NCBI GenBank assembly: GCA_973895155.1
Contig: OZ316896.1
Span: 11,346,001-11,410,000, forward strand
Origin: Marsupella aquatica
Taxonomy: Eukaryota > Marchantiophyta
Direction: 5' to 3'
DNA: 64,000 nt
Below are positions 1 to 11,427 of the stretch, in pieces. The position numbers were made by a program, and so were the translations under genes. The notes below the pieces were generated by a model. The model saw nothing but the letters and a program-made list of their open reading frames with translations, was not told the DNA's origin and made no database searches. The first letter of the stretch is position 1. The number at the start of each line of letters is the position of its first letter.

Positions 1-1096
1 AATGCGCAACTCCATACCTATCCCTTCCCAACAATTTGGGATAGTAGACCGGACACTTCAGGATTCATGCGATGCACAACTTGCATGTGATCTAAAAATG
101 CTTCCTTCTTAATCCACACTCTGATGTTCTCTTCCAATGCTCATTGATGTTGGCCTACGAGAAGTTGACCCATTCTGCCTCCAATGGAATTGCAGGCTTC
201 CCTTTCGAGGTTACACTACTACTGAGCAAGGCCACATTCGGGGCCACATTATCTAAATGAATCCAAAATGTCCATGTCAATACCAAAATCTCAAAAGTCC
301 AGTTCCAGCATCTTGCAGACATAAATTGTAACCCTAAGCTCTGCATCCAAAATTCAAGTAGAACATGAACTACAACCCTAAACACGTAAAGTATCCCACA
401 CAATAGATATGTCAAGTGCCTACCCTAAGTAGGCAGGTTTGATATGCTGGTTTCGGACTCCTAGGTGTTCAATGAATAAGTTCACTATAAACATGAGGCA
501 GATTGCCCGAACGCAATGATGTCTACATCATACGATCCAAAGAAAATGTGAAGAATAACCCCACCAAAACCCAAACCAATCACTAAACATCCATTGGAGA
601 CCTAATTGCGCAAAAGCGAAGCTTCTCAAAAGCAATATGCCAACATCACACCATGATTGCGCAACAGTATGTTGGGATTGAAGAATGCTTACTTTCTAGT
701 CCTGGGAATGTTCGTGTGCTCCTGTGTGACCCCACCGGTGGCGAATCCTTCGCGAGTGTCAAACACCAGTCCCCGGTCAACAATGGGAGACCGTGAGGTT
801 GGTATGTGCCTCTCCCGCCTAGATTTTCAAAAGACGCACGGGGACAGAAAGTTTCCGTCATCCTTGGTGGATACTGCCAGAACATAAACCAACATTTGCT
901 TCTTCGGGCGGGCAGGCTACATTGGGTTTAGGGATGGGCAGAGTATGGTGGCCCACTAATCCTGGACGACATGAACTTGACATAGATTTAACTCAGGGTA
1001 GAATATTGGGGATCATGGTATGAACCCATACCAAGCCTTGTGGAATTGGTACTTTCATGTAGATGTCTGGTCACCATCATGTAAATCAAAGTGACC

Positions 1097-1250
1097 AGTC
1101 ATTTAAAATGAATGGTAGTGATGAAATTTAATATGAAAAACATTACCTGTCATTTCCCTCCTGTGGAGTCCCCAGTCATTTTCAATGGACTGTCTGGATG
1201 AAATCTAATATGAAAATAATCACCCGTTGCTTCCCCATCTCAAGACCCCA
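1097..1250. repeat. Diverged tandem pair, 77-bp period
   Basis: Two adjacent units begin at 1097 and 1174. Each starts with AGTCATTT and carries GATGAAATyTAATATGAAAA followed by a TTCCC-type block. The units have drifted by substitutions and small indels, so the duplication is not recent. Confidence 0.6.
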
Positions 1251-1407
1251 TACAGATTTTGAGTATAAATCCGTATTTCATCAACATGACTCATTGATTG
1301 CATATAATGTTTCCCTTACTCATCCATGGTTATGACCGACCATGGATCACTCTCCCAACCTTTCGCAGACTTGAAAGATATCTCCATTGGGGATGGAATT
1401 GTTTTTA

Positions 1408-1905
1408 CCATCTGGCTAGACCCACAACCCTCTTTCTGGGGGTAGCTAAAGTATGAGGAACCACAATGGGAAAAATATATTCTTTGGTACAGTAAAGCCT
1501 TGTTACTTTCTCCCTACAGTAAGTAATCCTTGTGGCTTGACAGGTTACTTTCTCTCTACCATAATTGAGCATTGTGGCTTGGCGGCAAATTGGTAATCAA
1601 CACCGGGATCTCAATAACCACCCAACCAGAAAGATTAAACTTCCCCAATCACAACATGACTGCACAAAGGGAATGACAATGCTTCACTTCCTCGTCTATA
1701 TTTCTTTGTTTCACCTTGAAATTGTGGATCATGAAAAGCAAGCACATCAGATTAATTTGTTACAAAAATTCTTGTCACCATCAGATTGGACCCACAAGCC
1801 TATTTGGGTCCAACGAAAGTACGAGGAAAAGGAAGGGAAAAATATCTCAGGTACAGTAGATCTTGTTACTGTGTTCCTTTACCGCAGGTAATCATTGTGG
1901 GGCAA
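1408..1905. repeat. Diverged direct repeat pair about 370 bp apart
   Basis: The segment starting near 1408 (ACCATCTGGCTAGACCCACA) recurs near 1777 (ACCATCAGATTGGACCCACA). Similarity continues through the motifs GTAyGAGGAA, GGGAAAAATAT, GGTACAGTA and CTTGTTACT. It looks like the remnant of a duplicated or transposed segment. No terminal repeats or target-site duplications were found. Confidence 0.55.
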
Positions 1906-2087
1906 CTTGGTAATTATCTTTAGGTCCTGATAACCTTTTCCTCTAGAGGCTGTTCAATATACGCGTGTGAGCCGTACCTCTTGCCCAGTGGAAAATTTGA
2001 AAAAAGTTTGAACAGGAGATTACCGGCAGCTAATCACAGACAAAACCCGCGAGGCGAAACTGAAACCGTGTGTCCTTGACGTTGGCG

Positions 2088-2331
2088 ACAGCTCCTCAAG
2101 GACCACGGTATCGCTGTGCCGGTAACATTGGTAGACGCCCCTAATTTTGGCGGTCAAGTTGGGGTGGACGACAGCGGTGTGGCTGCGGTAGTAGCGGGGG
2201 TTTCATTCGCTCAAAAGCTTGGTGGAAGATTACAAATAGATACAATACGGAAACATTTTGGAATCATCTCTACTTTAGTGAAGGAGAAATTGCGGTATCA
2301 CTGTTCTATCTACAATTTATATATGAGCTAA
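2088..2331 (+). other. Coding-like open fragment, function unknown
   Basis: From about 2088 the plus strand is open for roughly 80 codons and reads like protein, including LVDAPNFGG and GVAAVVAGVSFAQKLGG. There is no ATG in frame. A stop lies just upstream, but a possible splice acceptor (GGCGACAG) precedes the frame. It could be an exon of an unrecognised gene, a decayed gene relic, or chance. I do not recognise the family. Confidence 0.25.
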
Positions 2332-2409
2332 GGACTCTCTAACCATCACTTTTCTAATCGTTATGATCAACACGTAACTTCTAAAATGGGCGGGAATGGT
2401 CCTTAGCAG

Positions 2410-2550
2410 TCAGATCAATTTTAGACAATTTTCAGAACCGTCCGATGTGTCAACAGTGGTTTCTGTTGGAAAGACACAGGCTACTGTAGCTCCTCCATTT
2501 TCTTTTGGCTCCCAATCATCTTTTAGCCCACAGTCTGAAAGATCGACCAT
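2410..2550 (-). other. Short ATG-initiated coding-like ORF, 46 codons
   Basis: The minus strand from ATG at 2550 to TGA at 2410 encodes an acidic 46-residue peptide with DDWEPKENGG and CVFPTETTVDTSDGS. Just upstream, a different minus-strand frame also reads like protein (TKLEDLDMSMCALYKESS). This could reflect a frameshifted relic or missing introns. The opposite strand is also open here for 71 codons (2396-2611), so one of the two readings is accidental. Confidence 0.22.
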
Positions 2551-2659
2551 ATCCACATTGACGACTCTTTATACAAAGCACACATTGACATATCTAAATC
2601 CTCTAATTTAGTGACGTAGCTACTAATATACCAGTATTTTCTATTTCCCCCGTCAAAAA

Positions 2660-3807
2660 GCTCGAGAAAAGTTGGGGAAGGGGGCCCGCGCCAGGAGATG
2701 CCTCCTATTTTGGCCAGAAGGTTTGGGTGGAAAACAGCAGGAGATTAGAATGTCTTCGCTAGTCAGTCGTATGAACCCGCCGCAACCTGCTAGAGATGCC
2801 TGCTATTTTGGCGAGGGTAAAGAGCGACCGGGACGACCGGGAGACCGGACAAACCGGTTACGTTCTGCAGGACTGGTGGAGCCAGCGAGCCAGCAGGCAA
2901 AGGGTGCGCCGGTGCGAGACAGTCATCGACGGCTGCCGTGAGATCGACGGTAATCGGCGAGTGGTGTGCTCCCTCCCCTTCCCAATCCCTCCCGCCGGCG
3001 TTGTTCACCCGTCTGGCCCTCCCTACCTACGGCCCTTTCTACCTACGGCTCTCTCTCTACCTACGGCCCTCTCTCGCCATGGCCCTCCCATTTGCGTGTT
3101 GGTGGGCCGAGGAGCGGTCTGGCTACCTCCTCCTCGCTCGGTCGGCCCCCTTCTTCGTCCGTAGCGTCTTTTCCTTCGGGCTCTTTCTCCGTTTCACTCT
3201 TTTGCCTTCTTTTGCTGCCTTGCTCTGTCCTTTCGTCACTTCAGTTCTTTCGAGATCTCTTCTCTTCTCGTCTCTTCTCTTCCCCTGAACGCTCTCCTCC
3301 TCTGCTCTCCCTCTCCATTGCGATCGAGACCTCATCTCGTGCTTTCGACTCTCCACTTCTTCACTTCTCCTCTCCCTGCGTGACGGATCTCTGGCGACAG
3401 ATCTCTTACAGAGTTCTGCAAGGCACGGCGGCACGGCGGACAGGGGAGGAGGGCAGGGTAGGGCGAGGCGAGGCGGGAGGCGCTTGAATCGAGTAGGGGA
3501 GGAAATTCATTTGCCGGAAGCTGTTGAGGCGTTTTGCGGCTGTTGTGACGAGTTTGATTGTCGTTTGGTTTCATTTCGTCGAGGGAGGGTTTGGTGTTTG
3601 CCATCCAGCCAGCCATCTATCTATACAATCCATTCATTTGGCAAGCTGAGGTGGGAGGAGGAGGAGGAGGCTTTGTTGGCGGGGAGCCGTTAGTTTGGGG
3701 TTGTGGTGCTGTGGTGCGGTGGCCGAGAGTTGTTGAAAGCTGTCTAGGACCGTCGTGCAGTTTTTGACATCTCTGTGTGGGGTGGTTCGACTCGCGATCT
3801 TCTCACG
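2660..3807 (+). promoter_or_regulatory. GC/CT-rich promoter and 5' leader region of importin alpha
   Basis: Composition changes sharply at about 2660 to a GC- and CpG-rich block, then to long pyrimidine-rich runs (CTACCTACGGCCCTyTCT repeated near 3022-3075, and TCTCTTCTC tracts near 3240-3380). This is typical of a plant housekeeping promoter or leader. An imperfect 24-bp direct repeat, GAGATGCCTsCTATTTTGGC, occurs at 2695 and 2793. Several ATGs lie upstream, for example at 3079, so the true transcript probably begins downstream of most of them. I see no convincing TATA box. Confidence 0.5.
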
Positions 3808-6800
3808 ATGTCGCTCCGACCGAATGCCCGGACTGAGGTCCGGAAGAAAAGCTACAAGCTCGCTGTAGATGCCGACGAGGCGCGTAGGAAGCGGGAGGAC
3901 AACATGGTGGAGATCCGCAAAAGCAAGAGAGAAGAAAGTCTGCTGAAGAAGAGGAGAGAGGGCATGCAGGCGCAGCAGTTGTCGTCAACCGTACACTCCT
4001 CTGCCACCGAGAAGAAGGTTAGCAAAGCTATCTGGGATCCGCCGTTTACTTAGCGATGGTCGCGGATGACTTTTTATCAGCGGTTATCTTGCGTAGATCA
4101 TTTGTTCAGTGCATGTGGAATGGGTTAATGAGTCATGTGCCAGTGAAGTGGCCTCGTGTAGGATGCAGTCAGCGTTTTGCAGTTTTCGCACTGTCGAACT
4201 ACCAGTACTGCTTGTCTGTATAGGGTTGCCGTTTCTCTCTTCGTCCTTTGTTTAATGATGTGGGCAGTCGAGGCTGGCCTCTGTCAATTCGTTCAGGGGT
4301 GATGAAGATTCATCATCTGGTTTTCGCTTGGTCAGGATTCAATAGCTCCCTCCCTGTGAGCATTCTGCATATCATTGGATGTCCAGGCCCTTGCCTCGTA
4401 GTTAGTTTTAACTTGACATGATCTCTTCGGGTAACTCTTTTAGGTTTGAAACGAGGAATTTAGTTGGATTTTTTGCGGAAAACCGGTCGTGATTTTGCCT
4501 CCCGTCCAAGCTTTTGATTTTGATTTAGGGCACACATCCCATCTCGCAATCTGGTTGCAGAAGTTTGCTAGTCTGATATGTATCGAAATGGAGGCCACTG
4601 GGTGTGGTGGTCTTGCTTGCATAAGAGATGCAAGCTTGTGGACTCCCGTCTTCTCCTTTTTTTTCCAAGCCCCGTGATTCGCCGAAAGCTTGGGATGGAC
4701 GAACCTAGAAATCACGCCGTTCCCGTCGTTAGGGTTTACGCATATTCTCCTATGAGTTACGTCTATCGAGTTCTCTCGCGTAGGATTTCAGTAGATGGTC
4801 TTGTCATTGCATTGATCTGAATCTGATGTCTTATCTTTGTATTGGTTAAGTATTGTTTGCCGTTCTCTGAAGTTTGGTCGAATTTTTTTCTTTTTTGGTG
4901 GAATGTAGTTTAAACGTTCTGCTTTCCTGTTCTCTGTATAGCAGTTGGAGAGTCTACCAGCAATGGTCGCTGGTGTATGGTCTGAAGATGGTGCTGCACA
5001 GCTGGAGGCGACTACACACTTCAGGAAGCTTTTGTCTATTGGTGCGGTAGTTACCTTCCCCGCGGGATTTCTGGTATTCAGTTGTTCGATTAGTGTGAAT
5101 TTCTGCTGCTCGAAATGTCTCGGATTCTGATTGTTAGCTTGGATGAGTTCTTGCACAATACTTAACTCCGGTTAATCAAATTTCAGAACGAAGCCCTCCT
5201 ATCGAAGAGGTCATAGCAGCAGGAGTGGTGCCTCGGTTTGTGGAATTCCTTGTCAGACAAGACTTTCCGCAGTTGCAGGTATTGATGATCTCTAATCGTC
5301 CATCTCAATTCTTTTTATTACGACATGATCGTGAGGACCCGCACATATTTAGGTCTGATTCTCACGTCGGGGTTTAGAATCCTGAGCCATTCTTGTTCAT
5401 GTGCGTTGTCCACGACTGTAATATGTTATTCGTGAACCCTTCGTCATCGAAAAGTCTCGATAATTAGACATGGCATGCCCATCAGTACGATAATTTTGCT
5501 CATTAATAAATCGAGTGGATCTGTTCTTTCCTCCATTTACACCTTCTGGATCACTCTCTGATTTCATTCGGCCTTCTGCAGTTTGAAGCTGCATGGGCGT
5601 TGACGAACATTGCATCGGGAACTTCAGAGCACACCAGGGTCGTCATCGATCATGGAGCAGTTCCGATCTTCGTCCAGCTTCTTAGTTCTCCTAGCGATGA
5701 TGTTCGTGAGCAGGTAATTTACCTTCTAAAATCTCAGCATGATCCTCATGAATCTTTGGGGACGAAGCGTCTCATCATTTGTGAGTGATCTTTTGGCAGT
5801 ACCTAAGGTCGTCGTTCCAGATCTGACGTATCTCGGAACTCGTCCATTTGCAGGCTGTTTGGGCTCTTGGAAATGTTGCTGGTGATTCCCCTCAGTGCCG
5901 GGATCTCGTTCTTGGTCACGGTGCTCTCATGCCGCTATTGAACCAGCTAGCTGACAATGCCAAGCTTTCTATGCTGAGGAATGCAACATGGACTCTTTCG
6001 AATTTCTGTCGGGGCAAACCTCAACCACTCTTTGAGCAGGTAAGTTTGTTTTGCTACGACTAGAATTTAATGCTCTCAGATTGCTGACCTTGGTTGTCCT
6101 AACTTAATTTCATGAGTACTGTGTCTGGTCATGTCCTAATTTCCACTTTCTGTTGTGAACAGTCCAAACCTGCTCTACCAGCGTTGCAGAGGTTGATTCA
6201 CTCTTCTGATGAGGAAGTTCTTACGGATGCCTGCTGGGCACTGTCGTATCTATCTGATGGGACAAACGACAAGATTCAGGCTGTTATCGAAGCTGGGGTC
6301 TGCCGACGCCTTGTGGAGCTGCTTTTGTAAGCATTGGTTGCTTTGTACATAGCTGGTTTGCTTAGTGAGTTAATTTCTCTTTGCGGTTTGGGACTTCACG
6401 AGTTAGTCGGTGACTTGTGTTTTCTTGTTTTGGGTTTCCTCCTGAGAGGCAAGGCATAGACCCATTTTTGGAAATGGAATGGAGCTGTCGAAGTTGTACG
6501 TTATTCTTACTCCTTTTGCTCGTCTTCCAGGCATCCATCTCCATCTGTTCTCATTCCTGCCCTGAGAACTGTTGGGAATATTGTCACCGGTGATGATCTG
6601 CAGACACAGGTAGCGCACACTTATTGGTACTTTTATCTATTACTGGGTTTTTTTTTGATCCCGAATGAATTAAGAGAATTCTCAGATATCAGCTCTATAA
6701 CTTTATGAGCTAAGGATTGACGCGATCCGTGCAGTTTAATATTTACATTTATTGAGTTATGTTGGTGTGGTGCGTTGCAGTTCATCATCAACAATCAGGC

Positions 6801-7656
6801 CCTGCCTTGTCTTCTCACGCTTCTGACTCATACTCACAAGAAGAGCATTAAGAAGGAAGCTTGCTGGACTATATCCAACATTACTGCCGGCAACAAAGAT
6901 CAGATTCAGGTAGAGCGTTTTTATGAGATTTATATTTGCGATTAGTCCCCTAATTAACGTGACGAGGAATTATTTTTGTTTGTCATATTTTTCCTTTAAC
7001 TACTTGCTAACAATAGTTTGTTCTATTGCCCGGTGCACAGGCCGTTATTGATGCCAACATCATTCCACCTTTGGTCCAACTTTTGGCGACAGCAGAGTTT
7101 GATATTAAAAAAGAAGCTGCTTGGGCCATCTCTAACGCAACATCTGGTGGTACACATGACCAGATCAAGTGAGTAGTCTGCTTTGGAAAGCCCTGATGGT
7201 AGCTTTCTTGCCTGTCGATTGCGATTTTGTTCATTGACTTGTGCTTCAGGCTCCTTGCTGACTATGGGTTTATGTTGCAGATACCTTGTGAACCAAGGAT
7301 GCATCAAGCCGCTCTGTGACCTCCTCACTTGCCAAGATGCTAGAATAGTCACGGTTTCCCTCGAGGGTCTCGAGAATATTCTCAAGGTTGGAGAGGCAGA
7401 AAAGGACTTGGGCTCAACTGGTGGTATCAATTTGTATGCTCGTTACATTGATGAAGCTGAAGGTCTTGAGAAGATCGAGAATCTGCAAACGCATGACAAC
7501 AACGAGATTTACGAGAAGGCTGTGAAGATTTTAGAGACATACTGGTTGGAGGATGACGACGAAACCTTGATTGCTGCGGGTGATCAGAGCCAGCCTGGTT
7601 TCCAATTCGGTGGAAATCAACCTTCAGTTCCTTCTGGTGGCTTCAACTTTGGTTAA
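3808..7656 (+). CDS. Importin subunit alpha (10 exons, 530 aa)
   Basis: This is the nuclear-import adaptor that binds basic nuclear localisation signals with its armadillo groove and binds importin beta through its N-terminal IBB domain. Exons: 3808-4017, 4945-5041, 5187-5278, 5582-5713, 5854-6039, 6163-6326, 6531-6609, 6781-6909, 7041-7168, 7281-7656. They join in frame to 1593 nt, and all introns are GT-AG. Residues about 1-70 (exon 1) form the IBB, rich in Arg/Lys ([20 protein letters not shown]). ARM repeats follow with family hallmarks: [69 protein letters not shown] and [13 protein letters not shown]. The acidic C-terminus ends in the plant-typical SGGFNFG. Length matches plant importin alphas. 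The start is the first ATG of the IBB frame. No break or missing ARM hallmark was seen. Confidence 0.97.
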
Positions 7657-10160
7657 GAGGTATCTGCTGGTCCCTTATGGCAAATGTGACAAGGGCAGTG
7701 TTTTACAGTCGGCATGATCCAGTCCAGAGTTTTTTTGATATGTAAATTTGCATTGAAGGAAAAGAGTGCTTGCGTACTTTTGTAGGTGTCCCCAGGAAAA
7801 GAGTGCTTTCGATCTTGAAGATGTTTAGTTTAGGAGGCATTATTCGCAGTAGCTATTAATTTTGTGAAACTAAGTTACCTTACTTTGCTATTTCCAGGTT
7901 GATCTGCTCGACGACAGTGCCCACTGTCCATTTCTCAAGTGTGGTGTGAGGAAGTCGAGGGGAATATTGGACACAGGTGCCCAAAGACATTGAATACCTC
8001 TCTGGCTCTGCCGATATTGGTGTCTACTGACAGTTGCGTCCTAGTCCAACATCTGGCCCGTCAAAATGGTCAGTTATGGCGTGTTTGCCGATGTAGGACT
8101 AATTGCTGTCCAACACAACTACTGGGTTCAAGCAACGGATCTGGTGAAAATCTCCAGATACTGCTGCCTGATGGTACTAGTCTGCATGTGCTGCATATAC
8201 TGCATCCCTTCAAGAACGTACATGGATGTCCAGAGTAAGAAGTGCAGCAGGCCTTGAATCGTGCATTGTTGCTACCATTCTTGCTCACAGTAGCTCTTCG
8301 ACATTGCTCGCCTTGAAATTGGCATGCATCTCATCTTACCTTCCGGTGCTACAGTTACTGTTGCACTGGCTGTAATCTGTTAGCTGAATTAGCTTAACAG
8401 AGGCATGACACCGGTGGCTGAGCCTTCCGGTTCACTGACTACTGCCCATTGCTGGTCTTTTCATGGTGGTTATATGACCCCGTGTGACCTTTCCCCCTAA
8501 ATGGAGCTCATGTCTGCTTGAGTTCTCTTCCTGTACTCTGTTGACAGAGTTTATGCCCATGTACTTGTCTAATTGACAAGTGCGCGCATGTAACTGCCAC
8601 AAGTTATGGTCTGGTGGAGCTGCGTGCTGCTTTGTTTTGACTAACTTGTAAATTTAACAAGTTACACTATTATGTACCGTGCATGGACATTCCTGTTCCG
8701 CTCGTCTTGCCAAATATAGAGATTGTGGGTCTACCTCATTAGTGCCTTTACTTCAGAACCTTTAGCACTGGTCAGAGTGGCGCTGCAGCTATATGGCAGA
8801 TTCAGTGTAGTATTTGCTACTAGTAAGCTAATTGTGAGCCCACTCGGACTGGTTAGTTGCAGTATGCATCTCTCTAGGTTAAACATTGCGTAAGCTCCGG
8901 GGAGGTTTGTTGAGATAAGGTTGGTTTGCATCAGTCAATACCTTCTTACTGTGATCTCAACTATTACCCAAAGTCCAATATTTGTGACTTAAGATTATTC
9001 ACAACAGTGAATTGTAGGCTGGTGGTAGCTACAACGGCTACTTGTCATACTGATGGGTGCAGTTTGCTATAGGGTTTCATGGAGTCGGCTGTGTCAGAGT
9101 TCTCAAGATCCAGGTGTATGACCGGACAGCCCATGTGCATACAAGACTGCTTGTATTCGAATTGATGTAATCGGAGGATGATACTGGTTAAGAGTTAAAT
9201 GCTGAGAATTCTAAGTTTTGTCTGTTGATTATCTTTCCTCGATACAGTCAAAAAGAAATTGCGGCCAAGTACCTGTGAGATATGTGTAGGCAGGCTTAAT
9301 GGGTACAAAAGTTGATGTGAAAGTAAATCTCCCCTGAAGCTACTTGGTTTTGTCCACGAAATGTTATTTTATCCTTGTGTAGGAACTGTTCCACTGATAG
9401 AGTTTTCATGGGACCTCGTTTTTGTCTGCTTCTGTACTTTCTGTAGGTCTAGGCCGATTATTGAAAATTAAATTCTTCAGAATTAGTCACTGGTGAATCA
9501 TTCGTTTTTGGGAGAGGGTGGTGGTGGGAGTCAATCTCCCAGAATCCAGTCTTTCGGGCTGACTGGGTCAGTACACATGCGTGTCGACAGCGTCCTCGGC
9601 ACTAACATATCCATGCTCACTAGGTTAGTGCAAACCACGACAGGTATCGGTTGGAGCGGTATACCAAGATCCATCCCACGAAAATCTCGAAGCAACCGAA
9701 GTTCTCGGGAAACTCTGGTTTTAGAAAGCACTCTGGTTTTAGAAAGCGCTCTTACACTACTTGTCGCAGGCAGCGCTTCGGTTCTCTGGAAAAAAGGGAA
9801 AAGCCATGCTCATCGGCGATGGACTTTTTGGTCCTGGTCACTTCATATCATAGTATTTGTCACCTTTTTTGCGGTGAGCAGGAGACTTGAACCCCGAAAT
9901 TCATGAGCAGTCACACGAACCTGTCCATAACTTCGGGGATGCATTATAAATGTCATCACTGTAAGTCCTGTTGAGCGAATGCTTGATCAGTGGGCTGTCA
10001 TTCTTTCAAGAGAGAAACATCTCATTAGATAATCGATGGTATGAACTTCACATGCAATGCGACACAAGCGCGGGAAACCTACGCTGAAGGTAGAAGTGGA
10101 AGTCGCCCTGTTTATCGAGTGCCCTAGACTGAGACGTGCAGGAGAACGTGCTTTCCTTTG
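7657..10160 (+). other. 3' UTR and downstream flank of importin alpha; no separate gene
   Basis: No conserved coding frame was found. The first several hundred bases are presumably 3' UTR; the polyadenylation site cannot be placed. Open frames at 7939-8238 and 9493-9906 lack recognisable content. Small direct duplications occur, such as CTCTGGTTTTAGAAAGC twice near 9713-9748. Two hairpins near 8563-8664 are listed separately. Confidence 0.5.
8563..8664. other. Two perfect small inverted repeats sharing the ACTTGT arm
   Basis: Positions 8563-8581 form ACTTGTC-TAATT-GACAAGT, with 7-bp arms and a 5-nt loop. Positions 8642-8664 form TAACTTGT-AAATTTA-ACAAGTTA, with 8-bp arms and a 7-nt loop. Both lie downstream of importin alpha and use the same arm core in the same order. 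They could be 3' UTR hairpins, a remnant of a palindromic repeat, or coincidence. Confidence 0.5.
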
Positions 10161-10169
10161 AACTTGTCC

Positions 10170-10253
10170 GCTTGACCTAAACATCCTAAAATATCATTAG
10201 CGTGCAAACTTTCACTTGCTTGACCTAAACATCCTAAATATCATCAGCGCGCA
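10170..10253. repeat. Short direct duplication, about 38-bp units
   Basis: GCTTGACCTAAACATCCTAA followed by ATATCATyAGCGyGCA occurs at 10170 and again at 10218, with minor differences. Confidence 0.7.
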
Positions 10254-10366
10254 TTGCTGTAACTCAACTCCGGACAGAAAACCCATTTACGTCCCGGACA
10301 AAACCACTATGGGCTACCAAAATACTGAACCCCCTATAGTGTGGTAACTATGGCACCCCTTGTTAT

Positions 10367-10457
10367 GAGTTTACACTATGAGTTTGTCTTTGTGGTGGGT
10401 TTACACTATGAGGTGGTGTTTATGGTGAGTTGACACTATGAGTTTGTCTTTATGGTG
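10367..10457. repeat. Three imperfect copies of a roughly 30-bp unit
   Basis: The unit GAGTTTACACTATGAGTTTG followed by TCTTTGTGGTG is repeated with changes three times in this stretch. No coding capacity was seen. Confidence 0.65.
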
Positions 10458-10848
10458 TTCGAGTCAAGTAACACTGATTTCTGTTGGGTTGTCCGAATGG
10501 ATTTTCTTCACTTTTGTTTAAGTTGCTAGTAAAAGTCTATATCTTGAATCCAATGTAACACTAATTCTTTTGAATTCTTTTTCCTGTACAATAGTAACAT
10601 TAACTCTTGTGCGTGTAAAAAGTGTTTAGGGTTTAGTAAAACCTTGCGGAACTCAAGCCCATTCCTGAACTTTATAATGAGATCTGAGTAATTTGATACC
10701 CCTAATTACATTACTCTCCCATTTTCCCATTCTCCTATGGGAGCACTGCAGTTGCTACTGACCAGTGTGTGTGGTGATGGCCAAACACCTTGTCCTGCTT
10801 GTCTATTTCACGAACAAAGCTTTGATATCCCATTATTAAACAAACCCA

Positions 10849-10897
10849 GACTCTTTGTTTGGGTTACAAATGAAGCTTTGGCCTCCTTTTAATTACA
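10849..10897. repeat. Isolated unit of the 48-bp minisatellite
   Basis: AGACTCTTTGTTTGGGTTAC followed by AAATGAAGCTTTGG and a TTAATTAC end matches the array units at 11428-12085, about 530 bp upstream of the main array. Confidence 0.6.
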
Positions 10898-11080
10898 CCA
10901 CCCACACTCTCAGATCCCATGTTTGTGTGGGGCCATCGGACTCGGCACTGAGGAGTCTGTGGAGAGAGACCCAAACACCATGTTGAGTTGTATGAGTCAG
11001 AGTATTCCTACTGGTCATGCTGTTCGTGACCTGGTATCTGCAGTTGTCTTGGCAGACTGTCCGGACCTAATCTCCACCAG

Positions 11081-11160
11081 TTGACAAGTTAACATAGACG
11101 AGAGACCAGTAAACATTGACAAGTTAACATAGACGAGAGACCAGTAAACATTGACAAGTT
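11081..11160. repeat. Perfect 35-bp tandem duplication
   Basis: The unit beginning TTGACAAGTTAACATAGACG and ending CCAGTAAACA is present at 11081-11115 and identically at 11116-11150, followed by a partial third copy, TTGACAAGTT. The identity implies a recent duplication. Confidence 0.85.
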
Positions 11161-11427
11161 ATGTCTGCATAAATAAAGAAGTTTAAATGATTGATGCTGT
11201 TCACCTTCGTGCACTGGGTGGGGGCTACTGTTGAAACCCTTCAATCTGGTGTGGGTGAGGCACCTTCCAAGCCAGGTTGGGCAAAGCCCAGGTTAAAATT
11301 TTCCATGGCCTGATGAGGATCTAATGAGAGCTTTGGTGAGCACCTCTTGCTAAAGCCACTGTTAGTCAGCCATTCCCAACAAGGGGGTGGCAATGCCTCT
11401 TATGGTCTGTTTACACATCCTAGTTAC

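Larger units (their letters stand above)
1..2640. other. Intergenic region, no gene identified
   Basis: No open frame here has a recognisable domain, and most stop-free stretches lack an ATG. The region is moderately AT-rich and contains diverged direct repeats and two short coding-like relics, listed separately. No RNA gene or intact mobile element was recognised. Confidence 0.6.

Noticed and set aside
2966-3487. 173-codon plus-strand open frame upstream of importin alpha
   Set aside because: Pro/Ser/Leu-rich translation of CT-rich leader; overlapping frames on both strands are equally open.
7939-8238. 99-codon open frame downstream of importin alpha
   Set aside because: Non-ATG start, Cys/Leu-rich with no family, most likely 3' UTR.
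9493-9906. 137-codon open frame
   Set aside because: Non-ATG start, contains a small tandem duplication, no recognisable content.
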